This document shows positions 23,437-33,924 of a stretch of 64,000 nt of DNA, piece by piece. Position 1 is the stretch's first letter. Each line of letters opens with the position of its first letter. The position numbers and the translations under genes were made by a program. The stretch comes from Alopecurus myosuroides. Taxonomy: Eukaryota > Streptophyta > Magnoliopsida > Poales > Poaceae. Location of the stretch: contig CM054061.1 in assembly GCA_028641055.1 (NCBI GenBank), positions 111,360,019 to 111,424,018 of the forward strand, written 5' to 3'. The notes beneath the pieces are model-generated. The model had not been told where the DNA came from. It searched no databases and worked only from the letters and a program-made list of their open reading frames with translations.

Positions 23437-25719
23437 AGAGCTCCAGTCATAGCACCTGGCCCGTGACTCTATGTATGTACAACATTTCTCGTTGGTTGTG
23501 CATGAAGCGCAACTTCATTATGATGCCAGTTCTCATCCAAGGCCCGAGGCAACCTGGCAACGACATTGATGTGTATCCAAGGCCATTAGTGGAAGAACTC
23601 TTACAATTGTGGGGCAAACCAGATGTACGTGTGTGGGATGAGAACAAACAAAAGCCATTTGACCTACGGGCGTTTATTTTCGTAACCATCAATGATTGGC
23701 CTGCTTTTAGTAACATTTCCGGACATACAAACAAGGGATACAATGCATGCACACACTGTTTAGATAAGACTGACAATGTTTATTTCGATAAATGTAAAAA
23801 GGTTGCATACCTGGGGCATCGTAGATTTCTTCCGATCAAGCATCCCGTAAGAAAGAAAGGAGGGAAGCATTTCAGAGATGAGACAGATAACCGGAAGAAG
23901 CCTGACCTTTGTAGTGGTAATGATTTATTCGATATGTCCATGGACCTAAAAGTAATCTGTGGGAAGGGTGATGGCAGCCAACCTGTTCCTAACAGCCCTG
24001 ATAAACGCGCACCCATGTGGAAGAAGAAATCTATATTTTGGGAGCTATCATATTGGAAAGTTCTAGAGGTCCGCTCTTCAATCGACGTGATGCACGTGAC
24101 AAAGAATCTCTGCATCAACCTGCTATGCTTTCTGGGCGTGTATGGGAAGTCCAAAGATACGCCAGAAGCACGGGAGGACAAGTAACGTATGAAAGACCCA
24201 AGCAACGAGCACACGGATACAGGGCGCCATTACTTAAGCAGCTACGCTCTTACTAAAGCAGAGAAGGAAATATATTTTAAAGTCCTTTATAGTATCAAGG
24301 TTCCATATGGTTTCTCGTCGAATATAAAGTGGATAATAAACATGGTAGAGAAAAAATTCCAAAACCTGAAGTCTCATGACTGCCACGTTATTATGACGCA
24401 GTTGCTTCCGATTGCATTGAGGGGGCTTCTACCAGAAAATGTTCGAGTAACCATTGTGAAGCTATGTGCAATCCTCAACGCAATATCTCATAAGGTAATA
24501 GATCAATACATCCTGGCAAGATTACAGAGGGATGTGGTCCAGTGTCTTGTTAGTTTTGAGTTGGTGTTCCCACCATCCTTCTTCAACATTATGACTCATC
24601 TCCTGGTTCACCTATGTGAAGAGATTCATATTCTCGGTCCCGTATTTCTACACAATATGTTCCCCTTTGAGAGGTTCATGGGAGTCTTAAAGAAATATAT
24701 TCATAACCGTGCCAGGCCAGAAGGAAGCATCTCGAAGGGCTATGGAACAGAGGAGGTCATTGGGTTCTGTGTTGACTTTATTCCCGACCTTAAGACAATT
24801 GGTGTTCCTGAATCGCGACACGAGGGGAGACTGAGGGGAAAAGGAACGCTGGGAAAGAAAACAATGATACCTAGGGACGGGCATTGTTTCACTAAGCACA
24901 CTACACAGTTCTACAAAATTCCATCATCATGGCTCCGTGTCTCGAGGAACACAAGAATATTGTACACTCCACAAACCTGGGGAAGGATAACTCATGGATT
25001 AAACGCAAACACATGGAGACTTTTGGAAATTGGTTGCAAACACATCTTATAAATGACACCACTGTTGAAGATCAGATGTACATGTTGTCCGGGTCACCAT
25101 CTTCGACTATTGGGAGTTTTCAAGGGTACGAGATAAATGGGAATACAATTTACATGACCGCCCAAGATAAGAAGAGCACCAACCAAAACAGTGGTGTCCG
25201 CTTTGATACAACAAACGAGAATGGAAAAAAATGACACATATTATGGTTACATAGAGGAGATATGGGAACTTGACTATGGACCTTCTTTTAAGGTCCCTTT
25301 GTTCAATTGCAAATGGGTCAACCTGAATGGAGAAGGGGTAAAGATAGACCCGCTTTACGGAATGCCAACAATGGATCTCAACAATATTGGTTACAATGAC
25401 GAACCATTCGTCCTAGCATGATGTGGCTTAGGTCTTCTATGTGAAGGACATGTCCTCCAGACCAAAATAAAGAAAAAATAAGCAAACAAATACATCATAC
25501 GATGAGCTGAAGCGTCACATAGTTCTTTCAGGGAAAAGAAACATCGTGGGAATCGAGGACACGATAGACATGTCAGAAGATTATAATAAGTTTGTTGAAA
25601 TTTAACCCTTCACAGTGAAAGATGACCCAACCATCCCGTTAAATAATGAAGATGCTCCATGGTTACGGCCAAAGCGATCATAAGCGAGGGACAAGGGTTC
25701 ATGGACGATCTCTACACGA

Positions 25720-26070
25720 AGAAAATTCAGAAGACTAGATAGGGATGTTGTTGGTGATGTGTAATAATAAACGTGGAATACATGATCATAGTTCTGTTGA
25801 AAAAGTGTTCACAAAAACTTGCTATCTCCTTCAAACATCATAGGGTTTCGGTTTGAAACGATGGTGCACACAAACATGCATCTTGGAAGCACGGACAGTG
25901 TTCGTCTGTTTTCTGCTTTTAATAAAAGAATTTTTATTCCGGCGAACTGCGGCGCGCTAGCGCGTCTGTTTTCTGTTTTTAATAAAAGAATGTGTCGCAC
26001 CGGCGCTCGCGACCATATTGCACACAAACATGCATCTTGGATATATAAAAAAGGAAGTACATAATGGCAA
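25720..26070 (+). other. Putative 3' region of the TNP2 gene with short direct repeats
   Basis: No coding region is recognised. Two copies of CGTCTGTTTTCTG followed by TTTTAATAAAAGAAT (about 25909-25938 and 25963-25991) contain AATAAA-like poly(A) signals. GCACACAAACATGCATCTTGG also occurs twice (about 25866 and 26019). This fits a duplicated 3' UTR. Confidence 0.5.
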
Positions 26071-26133
26071 GAGTGGATCTAAACCTAAACGGAGAGCATA
26101 GATCTACATAATGGCGAGACTTGATCTGCTCTG

Positions 26134-26676
26134 CTAGTCATACTCCTGCCTAGGCCTATAGTACTCCGACTCGTAGTCGTCGTAGTCGCCGCCGTCGTCG
26201 TCATATCGTCAGACGGTGCTCTGGACTCTCTCGGAGGATCACGACGCCAGGACTGGGCGTGAGGGTAGCGCAGGCATGTGTTATCGCCGGCTCTGATGTA
26301 GTTCATGACGCTCTGAAGAGTCATCCGCGGCCCCACCATAGCTGATGACCGGCCTCGTTGAAGTTTGAAGCAGGCGGGCCGGTCTCCTCATACCCGGCGA
26401 GCACACTCTCACGCCGTTAATGAAGAAGGCGTCCCAAGTAGGGCGGTAGTCAGGATTGCAACTGGGATTCCTCCGCTGCTCCGGCGTGAGCTTGTGGTAG
26501 TAGTGGTTCGTGATGGCCGCCCGACGCGCCACACCTTGAGGAAGAGAAGGGACCGGCACTCCTCCGGCGCTCAGCATCCAACCGGCGGGAACGTTGTAGC
26601 CGGGCGGGCAGGGGTAGTTCGAGGCAGAAAGTGCCTCCGCCTGGAGGAAGGTTAGAGTGTGTACGGTAGAAGCCAT
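26134..26676 (-). pseudogene. Small CACTA-borne gene of unknown function, minus strand
   Basis: The frame starts at the ATG complement 26674-26676 (MASTVHTLTFLQAEALSASN) and runs 131 codons to a TAA (26281-26283). The same frame continues past two more TGA codons to an acidic tail, DDDGGDYDDYESEYY, ending with TAG at 26134-26136. The ancestral product was thus about 180 residues. Other visible stretches are NYPCPPGYNVPAGW and HYYHKLTPEQRRNP. I recognise the style from grass CACTA elements but not a function. It lies between the TNP2 3' end and the promoter of the second plus-strand gene, and has its own TATA box. Confidence 0.55.
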
Positions 26677-26726
26677 GAAAGAGTGGCGAGTCTATATGTG
26701 TTTATGCCAATGGTGGCAATGCATAC

Positions 26727-26736
26727 ATATATATAG
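26727..26736 (-). promoter_or_regulatory. TATA box of the minus-strand gene
   Basis: CTATATATAT on the minus strand lies about 50 bp upstream of the ATG at 26676. Confidence 0.5.
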
Positions 26737-26739
26737 TGA

Positions 26740-26865
26740 GAAGATAGTCCCGACATGTTTTACTAACCGGGACCAAATGGTTCGGGTTTCGTTGGGAAAC
26801 GGATCGTCTCTTTAGTCCCGGCATGTTTTACCAACCGGGATTAAATGGTTAGGGCTTCGTTGGGA
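26740..26865. repeat. Internal CCCGG/CCGGG subterminal-like repeats
   Basis: Two imperfect copies of TAGTCCCG(A/G)CATGTTTTAC(T/C)AACCGGGA occur, each followed by GTTNGGGNTTCGTTGGGA. They resemble the terminal repeats of the element but sit internally, next to the minus-strand gene's promoter. Confidence 0.6.
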
Positions 26866-26890
26866 CCAATCATAAAGAATCACACAGGTC

Positions 26891-27055
26891 GTGTGTTTCT
26901 TTCAAGTGCTTGTGAGTCATTGGATCAGGGGTGTGTTTCTTTCGAGATGTTGTGAGCCGTTCGATCAGGGCTACGATGTGTTTTTTTCGATCGGTTGTGA
27001 GCCGTTGGGTCAGGGGTGTTTCTTAACCGTTGGATCAAAACCCTAGCACAACACT
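26891..27055. repeat. ~40-45-bp degenerate tandem repeats
   Basis: Four degenerate copies begin near 26891, 26931, 26976 and 27016. Each has GTGTTTCTTTC-like sequence followed by TGTGAGCCGTTGGATCAGGG-like sequence. No coding potential. Confidence 0.55.
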
Positions 27056-27100
27056 TTGTGAGACAGAGGACCCTAAATATAGCCCACCTTCATACACCAG

Positions 27101-27596
27101 TCAGTTCATCGACCAAATACAAATCATCTGGATTCGCCAGCATACGTCCTGCCGTGCATTTTGTATGCATATATGCACTCAGTAGCCACGGCAGGGATGT
27201 ATGCTGGCGATACCGATTGTTTTGTTCTACATCACCCTTTAAGGTTTGATGGATCATTCAGTTCATCGACCGAATACAAACCACCCGGATTCACCATCAT
27301 ACGTCCAACCGTTCTTTTGATATGCATATATGCACTCAATAGCCACGGTCGGGGAGTATGATGACGATACCGATTGTTTTGTTCTACATCCCCCTTGAAG
27401 GTTTAACAAAAAGGTTTGATACATCATTCAGTTCATCGACCGAATACAAATCACCTGGATTCGCCATCATTTGTCCGACCGTTCTTTTGATATGCATATA
27501 TGCACTCAATAGCCACGGTCGGGCTGTATGGTGATGATACCGATTGCTTTGTTCTACACCCCCCTTGAAGGTTTGACAAAAGGTTTGATACTACGT
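27101..27596. repeat. Three 157-170-bp tandem repeats with palindromic core
   Basis: Copies begin with TCAGTTCATCGACC at 27101, 27258 and 27428. Each contains TATGCATATATGCACTCA, AGCCACGG and CGATACCGATTG. The segment before the TATGCATATATGCA core and the segment after it (for example CATACGTCC...GGGATGTATG) are partly complementary, so each copy can fold back. Confidence 0.75.
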
Positions 27597-27738
27597 ATAT
27601 ATCTGTATGCCTTGTATGCGACGAAACTATGTATATGCATGGATCAACTGGTCTGATGTGCACTTATTATAAATTTAACGTACCTTGTTCTATATTTGAA
27701 ACGTGTGGAGTTATTATTTCAAACATAAAGGATATAAT

Positions 27739-28240
27739 GAAAAAAATAAAACAATAGAAAACATAAAAGAAATAATGGAAAACATAAAGGAAACAATAGA
27801 AAACAAAAAAGGTAACAACAGAAAACAAAATAAAACAATAGAAAACATAAAGGGAAACAATATACACCATAAAGGAAAACAATAGAAAACATAAAGAAAA
27901 CAGTAGAAAACAAAATAAAACAAGAGAAAACAAAAAGGAAACAAGAGAAAACAAAATAATACAATAGAAAACATAAAGGAAAACAATAGAAAACATAAAG
28001 TAAACACTAGAAAACAAATTAAAACAAGAGAAAACAAAAAGAATACAAGAGAAAACAAAATAAAACAATGGAAAACATAAAGGAAAACAATAGAAAACAT
28101 AAAGGAAACAATAGAAAACAAAATAAAACAAGAGAAAACAAAAAGGAAACAAGAAAAACAAACTAAAAAAATAGAAAACATAAAGGAAAACAATAAAAAA
28201 CACAAAGGAAACAATCAAAAACAAAATAAAACGAAAATAA
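27739..28240. repeat. A-rich minisatellite
   Basis: This is a degenerate array of ~20-27-bp units built from ACAATAGAAAACATAAAGGA. The minus strand gives long Phe/Leu/Cys/Ser-rich open frames because it has few stop codons. These are repeat artefacts. Confidence 0.8.
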
Positions 28241-28255
28241 TTAAAAATAGTGTGA

Positions 28256-28336
28256 GGCATCCGTCCCGGTTCGTAGCAACAACCGGGACGGAAGACCCTT
28301 TCATCCTGGTTGTTGCTACGAACCGGGACGGATGCC
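28256..28336. promoter_or_regulatory. Near-perfect palindrome beside the second gene's promoter
   Basis: The arm 28256-28291 (GGCATCCGTCCCGGTTCGTA...) pairs almost perfectly with 28306-28336 (...TACGAACCGGGACGGATGCC) around a ~14-base spacer. It carries the CCCGGTTCG motif of the element's subterminal repeats and lies just upstream of a TATA box at 28342. A role as an internal binding site for the element's regulatory protein is inferred. Confidence 0.65.
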
Positions 28337-28341
28337 CCTCC

Positions 28342-28351
28342 CTATATATAT
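28342..28351 (+). promoter_or_regulatory. TATA box of second host-CACTA gene
   Basis: CTATATATAT lies about 100 bp upstream of the ATG at 28454 and directly downstream of the large palindrome. Confidence 0.5.
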
Positions 28352-28453
28352 GCGTCGTCTCCCTCCCCCAAAATCATAACTCCCCGCGCAGGATTTGAAT
28401 TGCGACGCTGCCAGGCTGCCAGTACGTCTCCCTCTCCCGCGCCATCGTCGCCC

Positions 28454-28523
28454 ATGGAGGAGCTCGACGTCCGTCGCCGTTCGCCGTCGTCTCCCGTTGC
28501 TTGCGCTCGCGCCCGTACGTGCA
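28454..28523 (+). pseudogene. First exon of second CACTA gene, left piece
   Basis: This GC-rich stretch starts with ATG at 28454 (MEELDVRRRSPSSP). It is broken after CCCGTACGTGCA by retrotransposon A. The right piece resumes at 53589. It may be partly 5' untranslated. Assignment rests on position after a TATA box and on the matching GC-rich continuation ending in a splice donor. Confidence 0.45.
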
Positions 28524-29073
28524 TGTTGATGCATGTAAAATGCATACATAAACTTTGCATGTTATTACTTGTTTTTCCTACATATTAGCAACTTATATAT
28601 TTATGTTTTATAATGATTTGGAGATTTTCTGAACAATCCCCTTCTTTTGGTTCTAACCCTGTTTTTCCAGAAAACGTACTTTTTAGTGTTTCAGACTTTC
28701 CGGGAGCTTCGGGACTCCAAAAAGGGCAAGGCCAAAGAGCACGGTTCAGAATTTTTGAGACGAAGACCATGGGCCAAAGTAGAGGGCCAAAAGGCCAAAC
28801 AGGTGGAAAATAGGACCCTCCATGCGGCCAGATTCCTTGGCCGCGTGTGGGGCCCCCTTTTTGCCCCCGTGGCTCCGATGCCGTCAATCTTTCTTCTCCC
28901 GAGTGTCTTGTGACCTAAAAACGACTATATAAAGGGTCCCCTGGCCTTTTTGAGAAGGAGGCGGCGCCGAGAGACGAAACCACGAAACAGAGAGACAGAA
29001 GGCTGCCGCCGGAGAAGATCGGAAGGGGGAAACACCGCCGGGATCACCCCCGGAGGGCTCCACCCCCCTCCGG
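28524..29073 (+). repeat. Element A 5' LTR, left piece
   Basis: Matches 52175-52726 of the 3' LTR with scattered differences. It contains the LTR TATA box (TATATAAA at 28926-28933) and ends in TCCGG, where element B inserted. Confidence 0.9.
28926..28933 (+). promoter_or_regulatory. TATA box in element A 5' LTR
   Basis: ACGACTATATAAAGGGTCC; the matching sequence in the 3' LTR has TATATAAA at 52577-52584. The likely U3/R promoter. Confidence 0.6.
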
Positions 29074-29907
29074 TGTAACATCCAAGTATGAAAACATCCC
29101 TTAGTGGTTCAATTTCTTGTTTACTTTTAAGCAATGCATCATGTCATCATCTCATTGCATTTGTTATAGTTTCTGTTGCATTGTTTTCTTAATGAATCAA
29201 ACCTTGTTTTCACACTTGTCTGTTACAATCTTTTCAAACAAAGAATTGCAAAACAAAACCTCCCTTGTTTTCCAAATAATTCACTAAGTTTCACTTCTCA
29301 AGTTGTTGGTTTTAGTCAAACCAATATTTCAATCAATTAACTCAAACCATCTTCTAAATCCCAAACCAAGTTCAAATCAGTACATAATTGAACCCATCAA
29401 AAATTCACCACCTTTGTGATCCTAAAAGTCAATTTTAAACCTAGGGGTAACCCTATTCAAATACATGTTTTTATTAATGGGTTAATAAATATTAAAATCC
29501 CTCTATTTTGGTTTCAAATACAAACTATCATTTTAAACTTCAAATTTTGAAATCCAAAGCTGGAATGTGGTTTCTAATTACTTAAAAAGCTTAACTAATT
29601 TTTTCTGGATTTTTCTTTAAACAAAACCTTAACAAGTTTTTCCACAAACTGTTTCAGCAAAAAAAAAATAAAGCAGAAAAATAAAAAGCAAAGGAACCAG
29701 CTGCAGGCGCGGCAGATAGCGCCAGCCCAGCCCACTAGCCCTACGCGCGCGCAGCAACCCAGCCCGCTCTCCTCACTTACCTCTTCGCCGCGCGCCAAGA
29801 TTCGTGCCCCCATCTAATTTCCCCTTCGTCACCCCGTACGGCAGAAGATCCAGCGGAGCCACCGCGACCCCGACGCGACTCCGGCGGCCACCGGCGCTTT
29901 CCCCACC

Positions 29908-29914
29908 TATATAA
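29908..29914 (+). promoter_or_regulatory. TATA box in element B 5' LTR
   Basis: CCACCTATATAAGCATGCC in a GC-rich promoter setting; the same box is at 40213-40219 in the 3' LTR. Confidence 0.6.
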
Positions 29915-30640
29915 GCATGCCCTAGGGCCCCCGTACCTACCCTATCGCTCTAGGGTTCCTCTCCGCCGCCAATCGCCTCCAGCATCGACGGATTCCTCCT
30001 CGGCTGCAACTCCACCGGCGGCCACCACTCTGAAGAACGCCATGGCGCCGCCGCGTTTAGCTCCCACCTAGCTACCAGCAAACCGCAAACGCTTCCCCAC
30101 TCTTCCTTCTCCCTCTTGGACACCAGAAGGATCGCTGGTAAGCCCCAATTCGCCGTCGCGTTTCTCTCCTCCCTCCGGCCACCGTGCCATTCTTCTGAAC
30201 CCGCACTTCCCGTCGCCGTTGCAGAGCTCGTCGTCCACGATCGCTCGCGGGAACCAGTAGCCCTCGCCGTCCTCTACACGTTGAACATCTCCGGGAGCCC
30301 GTAGCGCCACTGCTTCCTCTCCGTCGTCTTCGACACCTCCGCGGCCGCCGTCGTCACCCTCCGTCAGCACGCGTCGCCGTCGACCAATCTCGGTGAGCTC
30401 CACCGATTCCTTCCCTCCCTCTGCTGCTCTGCTACTGCACAGCGCGCACACCCACGTCCAGCATGCGCACACAGCTCAACCACGGCGAGCACGGCCGTGT
30501 TTTCACGCCGGCGAGCATCTCTGTTACTCTGTCAGTCGAGCATCGAACGTTCGTCAGTTTCGTCAGAAAAATTCAGACTTTTGCTCGCACCGTAACCATA
30601 TCCTCACTGCACTGCGTCTACTGATAACAAACGCGACTGC

Positions 30641-30706
30641 AACGCAGTGGTTCAGTGCTTGCGCTTGCACAGCGAGCTCGCGGGTTCGATCCCCGCGGCC
30701 GCAAAT
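30641..30706 (+). other. tRNA-like A/B box segment in element B 5' LTR
   Basis: TGGTTCAGTGC (30648-30658) resembles a tRNA A box. GGTTCGATCCC (30683-30693) is an excellent B box inside a perfect 5-bp T-stem (GCGGG/CCCGC). The acceptor ends (AACGCAG and GGCCGCA) do not pair and no proper anticodon arm is evident, so this is a tRNA-derived or pol III-promoter-like remnant, not a tRNA gene. The 3' LTR copy has its A box at 40953 and B box at 40988. Confidence 0.5.
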
Positions 30707-31694
30707 CTTTTTTTGGTATTTCTCCTCGCACGCGCGGCCCACCTGGCAGTGGCCCTCCTTGCCACGCTGGCCACGGGCCCTACCTGGCAGCGTGTAGGGG
30801 TAGTTCCTGCACGGTAACAAACGAATAAAAACGAATCTGTTTAAATTCCAATTTCTTTTAAATGGGCAGAATAAACCCCTAATTTGAAAATTCAATAACT
30901 TTTAAAATATGAATCCAATAAATACAAACCTTATATGTATACTGATCCAAATTTTATAAACTTTCCAAATATTCCATTTGTGTTCTGTTTTGAGTTTTCA
31001 AAATTCATTTAAGTTTCAAATTTGAATAATTCAAATGCAAATTGAAGTAATTCATAACTAATTCATACTGTTTTCAAATAATTCAAATAAAATATGTTTT
31101 TCACACCTTTTTGAATGTTCTATTCAAATATAAAATTTGTTTTCTGGTTTGAATAATTTAAATTGCCTAAACTATTTAAATCTTGTTTAATTCAATTAAA
31201 AATAGTTTAATATTGTTTAACTCATAACTAAATAATCCAAAGTCCAATTTCAAAATGTGAAACATGTAATCCAACTAAAATTTGATAACCTTTTCAAATA
31301 TAAAATTTCTAAATTGTTTTGCACACCCTACTTGATGAAAACAATAATTGTTTGTGTACCATGTTTAAGTAACAAAATTCCAAATTTAATAAATGCTTTT
31401 CTAGATTGTTAACTATCATTCCAATTGCATTTAAATTGTTATGTTATTGTTATTCATCATGCATGCATCATGATAACAACTAACACCTACTAAATAATCA
31501 CTTGTTTCCACTTATTTTCAATGGATCCTTCCATATGCAACCCTTGCATATGGGTCCATTTAATTTGTGCTATCATGTTAGCTGGGTTACTTTGATGCAA
31601 CTATTAATTTGACATGCATCATCTTGATTGTGCACAATGCTATGAACATGATTGTTTACATTCCTGTTTTGTTTGTTTGCTTCTTCTCGGTTAG

Positions 31695-31775
31695 ACGACG
31701 ACTACGTTGAGACCGACGATCCTTACGACACCACTACCCAGGACCTAGCTCAGTACCCGGCTGTTGAGCTTCCAG
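31695..31775 (+). other. Exon-like acidic segment A in element B LTR
   Basis: It follows CTCGGTTAG and is followed by CCAG|GCAAGT, a plausible GC-type donor. It reads DDYVETDDPYDTTTQDL..., ending AVELP plus one base. Joined to 32999 the reading frame continues exactly (G|AG). Function unknown. Confidence 0.4.
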
Positions 31776-32998
31776 GCAAGTTATCACTCACATGAATCAT
31801 CGAGTTCCTTTCCACACTTGTTGTCGATACTATCCTTTTGTCTACTATTGCTAGCCCTATGTATCGTTGCTTGTTCTCCGAACCTATCACATGATACCCT
31901 AAACCAATGATATTGCCTCACCTCCATACCTACAGCCTTTGTTTGTTGCCTTAGTCCTACCTAGCATGCTTAGGGTTGCTTTTACTCGAGTCTGTTGTCG
32001 GTTACTACTTTTACTATCTTATTACTTGTACCGGGGGCTCGATGTTAATCAATCAATCCTGTTAATTGCTAATGGTAATAATATTTTGATGATAAGGCAC
32101 CGGCAGGAGGCCCATGAGAGGTTTTGGAGCCTGCTAGTGTCGACCCTAATAGGAAAAGGGTCTTGTCTACTGATCCATGATGAGCGCACTATCCGCATGT
32201 GGGAAGCGAGTATGGGCGCCCCCCTCAACTTGACCTGATTCGCATCTCGTCCAAATCATCTCATTTAGTTCGTGTTTTCCATTTGCCGCATGCATGTTTT
32301 TGCGAGCCCAGCGCAGGGTGGAACTTTTGTAGTCGGCATATAGGGGGACACGTTCTTAGAGTGCTATGAGGGTCCATTTTCTTCTGGGCTCGATTAGCCG
32401 TGCGCCCAAGGTGCTTTGGGCTTGATGCGGAGAATGGTTGGTTGTGTAGAGTACCCCGCTTGGTGGGAGGCATCCCATCTGGCGGGTTATTCTTGCGTGT
32501 ACGGCCAAATTGGTGCAACCCTGCAGGGATAATCTTCTCGAGAAGCCGTGTTTTCCGCGGTTATGGATTACTTGGTGAAAGTACTGGCTAACAAGTACTC
32601 AGGACAACTTCAACATAATGATCAATCATGTTTCACCCAATGATTAATAGTTTGACTAGTAATAGGTTATTCACACAAATAACTTGATTCATCTTAATCC
32701 AACTGTGTGAGTTATCCTCGGGTTTCTTCTTTGGATAAGGGGCGAGATCCAGGATGGGTTTGGTTGAAGTTATCTTTCAGTTGGTTACAATCCTCGATCT
32801 TATCTTTTCTGTTAGCCGGAACTTGTAGTTATCTTCTGTAGTTGGTTAGAGCAGACATCAGCAATTTTCTTATCACCCCTTTCTTCCGTTGATCCCAAGC
32901 ATCAATGCTTGTGTTGACGGGTAACTCTTTGGTGAACTGTGAGTCTTGCTTGCCAGTACTTGGATGTACTGACCCCGTTGGGGCTGTGGTTTACGCAG

Positions 32999-33069
32999 AG
33001 TACGACTACGGCTACGATGACCACCAGGATGGCTACTTTGTGGAGTTCGACGAGACTGCAGACGAGTAG
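32999..33069 (+). other. Exon-like acidic segment B in element B LTR
   Basis: It follows TTTACGCAG, a good acceptor. It reads EYDYGYDDHQDGYFVEF, then DETADE and a TAG stop (33067-33069). It is in phase with segment A. The copy in the 3' LTR is at about 43304-43374. Confidence 0.4.
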
Positions 33070-33550
33070 TTAGCTGGACCAGGGCTGGATCCAGGACCTA
33101 CGTGAATGGGCTTCGTCTTATTTATTTTCTCCGGCTTCTTAAGCCTGTTGGATTTGTCTGTACCCAGACACCCTTGATTGCTTCCGCTGTTGTAATGGAT
33201 GATATGTTGGGACATGTGTCCTCTGGATGATTGTATTCGCTATTTCTGCCTTAGTGAAGGCCAGTTGCAACTTTATTTCTATCTTTTGTGTCGTAGAGAT
33301 AAGTTGTGATAATCATTCGTTCAAAGCTGTTGACGTACAGTGCGTGCTTGTTATGAAGTACGTCGACAGTAGTGCCTGTGACTCCTAATGGATAGTTTAC
33401 ATCGACGGTGGAATAGTAGGGCTTGTGTTGTCGCGCATAAGCGCAGGCCTACCAGGAAGCTGGGACGTGGGAGCAGTTATGCCCCATAATCCAAGCACCT
33501 ACTATCCAGTTCGTACGATGAGTATCCCTTAGAAGCCAGGGTGCGACAAA

Positions 33551-33562
33551 TGGTATCAGAGC
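33551..33562 (+). other. Element B primer binding site (initiator tRNA-Met)
   Basis: TGGTATCAGAGC lies two bases after the 5' LTR end. It is complementary to the 3' end of plant initiator tRNA-Met. Confidence 0.9.
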
Positions 33563-33924
33563 CTGTCTGCCTGTAGGATCCCTTTTTACTGGTCGCAGTT
33601 GAGTCTAGAAACTATTTTGTAGCTATATAGGAAAAATGAAACGTGAGAGTAGGAATTCTGCCATTTTTCTTCTTTCCCCACCCACCCACCCTTTTCTGGT
33701 AAGGAAGTGCAACGTTGTTTTCTGTTCTCACCTAAACTTTCAAGTTAGGATTTCACGTGTTTGGGTTCTCCTTAGTACCTCAGGACTTTTGGTCTCGTTT
33801 TCCCGATGTTGCTTCGATATCATGTTCTTTTCAACATCCTTTTCGTCCGTTGAACCTTGTTGTTGTTTTCCACATCCTTTTTCATCTACCGGAGTCTAAT
33901 CAAAACCTTCCAAATCATCTGCAG

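Larger units (their letters stand above)
20908..25700 (+). pseudogene. TNP2-like CACTA transposase, interrupted and degenerate
   Basis: TNP2 proteins catalyse CACTA excision and insertion. The main frame starts at ATG 20908 after a GATGCAG acceptor. A small first exon (ATG 20759 to 20776, then GTTAGC) is possible. The order is: transposase-associated domain (MCCPCVDCRN), acidic linker, then TNP2 core. The inner CACTA interrupts at 21961, and the core resumes at 23437 (WPVTLCMYN, FVTINDWPAFSN, YNACTHCLD, then LPIALRGLLP and PFERFMGVLKKY). A C-terminal DTYYGYIEEIWELDYG segment lies near 25230-25410. Lesions are a one-base loss near 21700, the 1476-bp insertion, TAA at 24183-24185, a one-base loss near 24891, an extra A near 25230 and further decay to about 25700. 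Family assignment is firm, and the gene is dead. Confidence 0.85.
29074..33548 (+). repeat. Element B 5' LTR (4475 bp)
   Basis: It begins TGTAACATCCAAGTATG and ends CCAGGGTGCGACA. The order is an AT-rich start, a GC-rich promoter region with a TATA box near 29908, exon-like GC-rich blocks to ~30395 and a tRNA-like segment at 30641-30706. AT-rich DNA and two acidic exon-like segments (31695-31775, 32999-33069) follow. Confidence 0.95.

Noticed and set aside
27101..27596. CRISPR-like array
   Set aside because: Repeats are long, contiguous and without unique spacers, and the context is a plant transposon.
27667..28260. Minus-strand ORFs of 80-197 residues rich in Phe, Leu and Cys, resembling a membrane protein
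   Set aside because: The strand is T-rich repeat DNA. Several frames are open at once and follow the repeat period.
30631..30710. A functional tRNA gene in the LTR
   Set aside because: A and B boxes are present but the acceptor stem does not pair and no clear anticodon arm is formed.
31939..32591. Small ORFs of 63-99 residues in the element B LTR
   Set aside because: No codon-like pattern or recognisable motif; they overlap on both strands and are identical in the other LTR only because the LTRs are duplicates.
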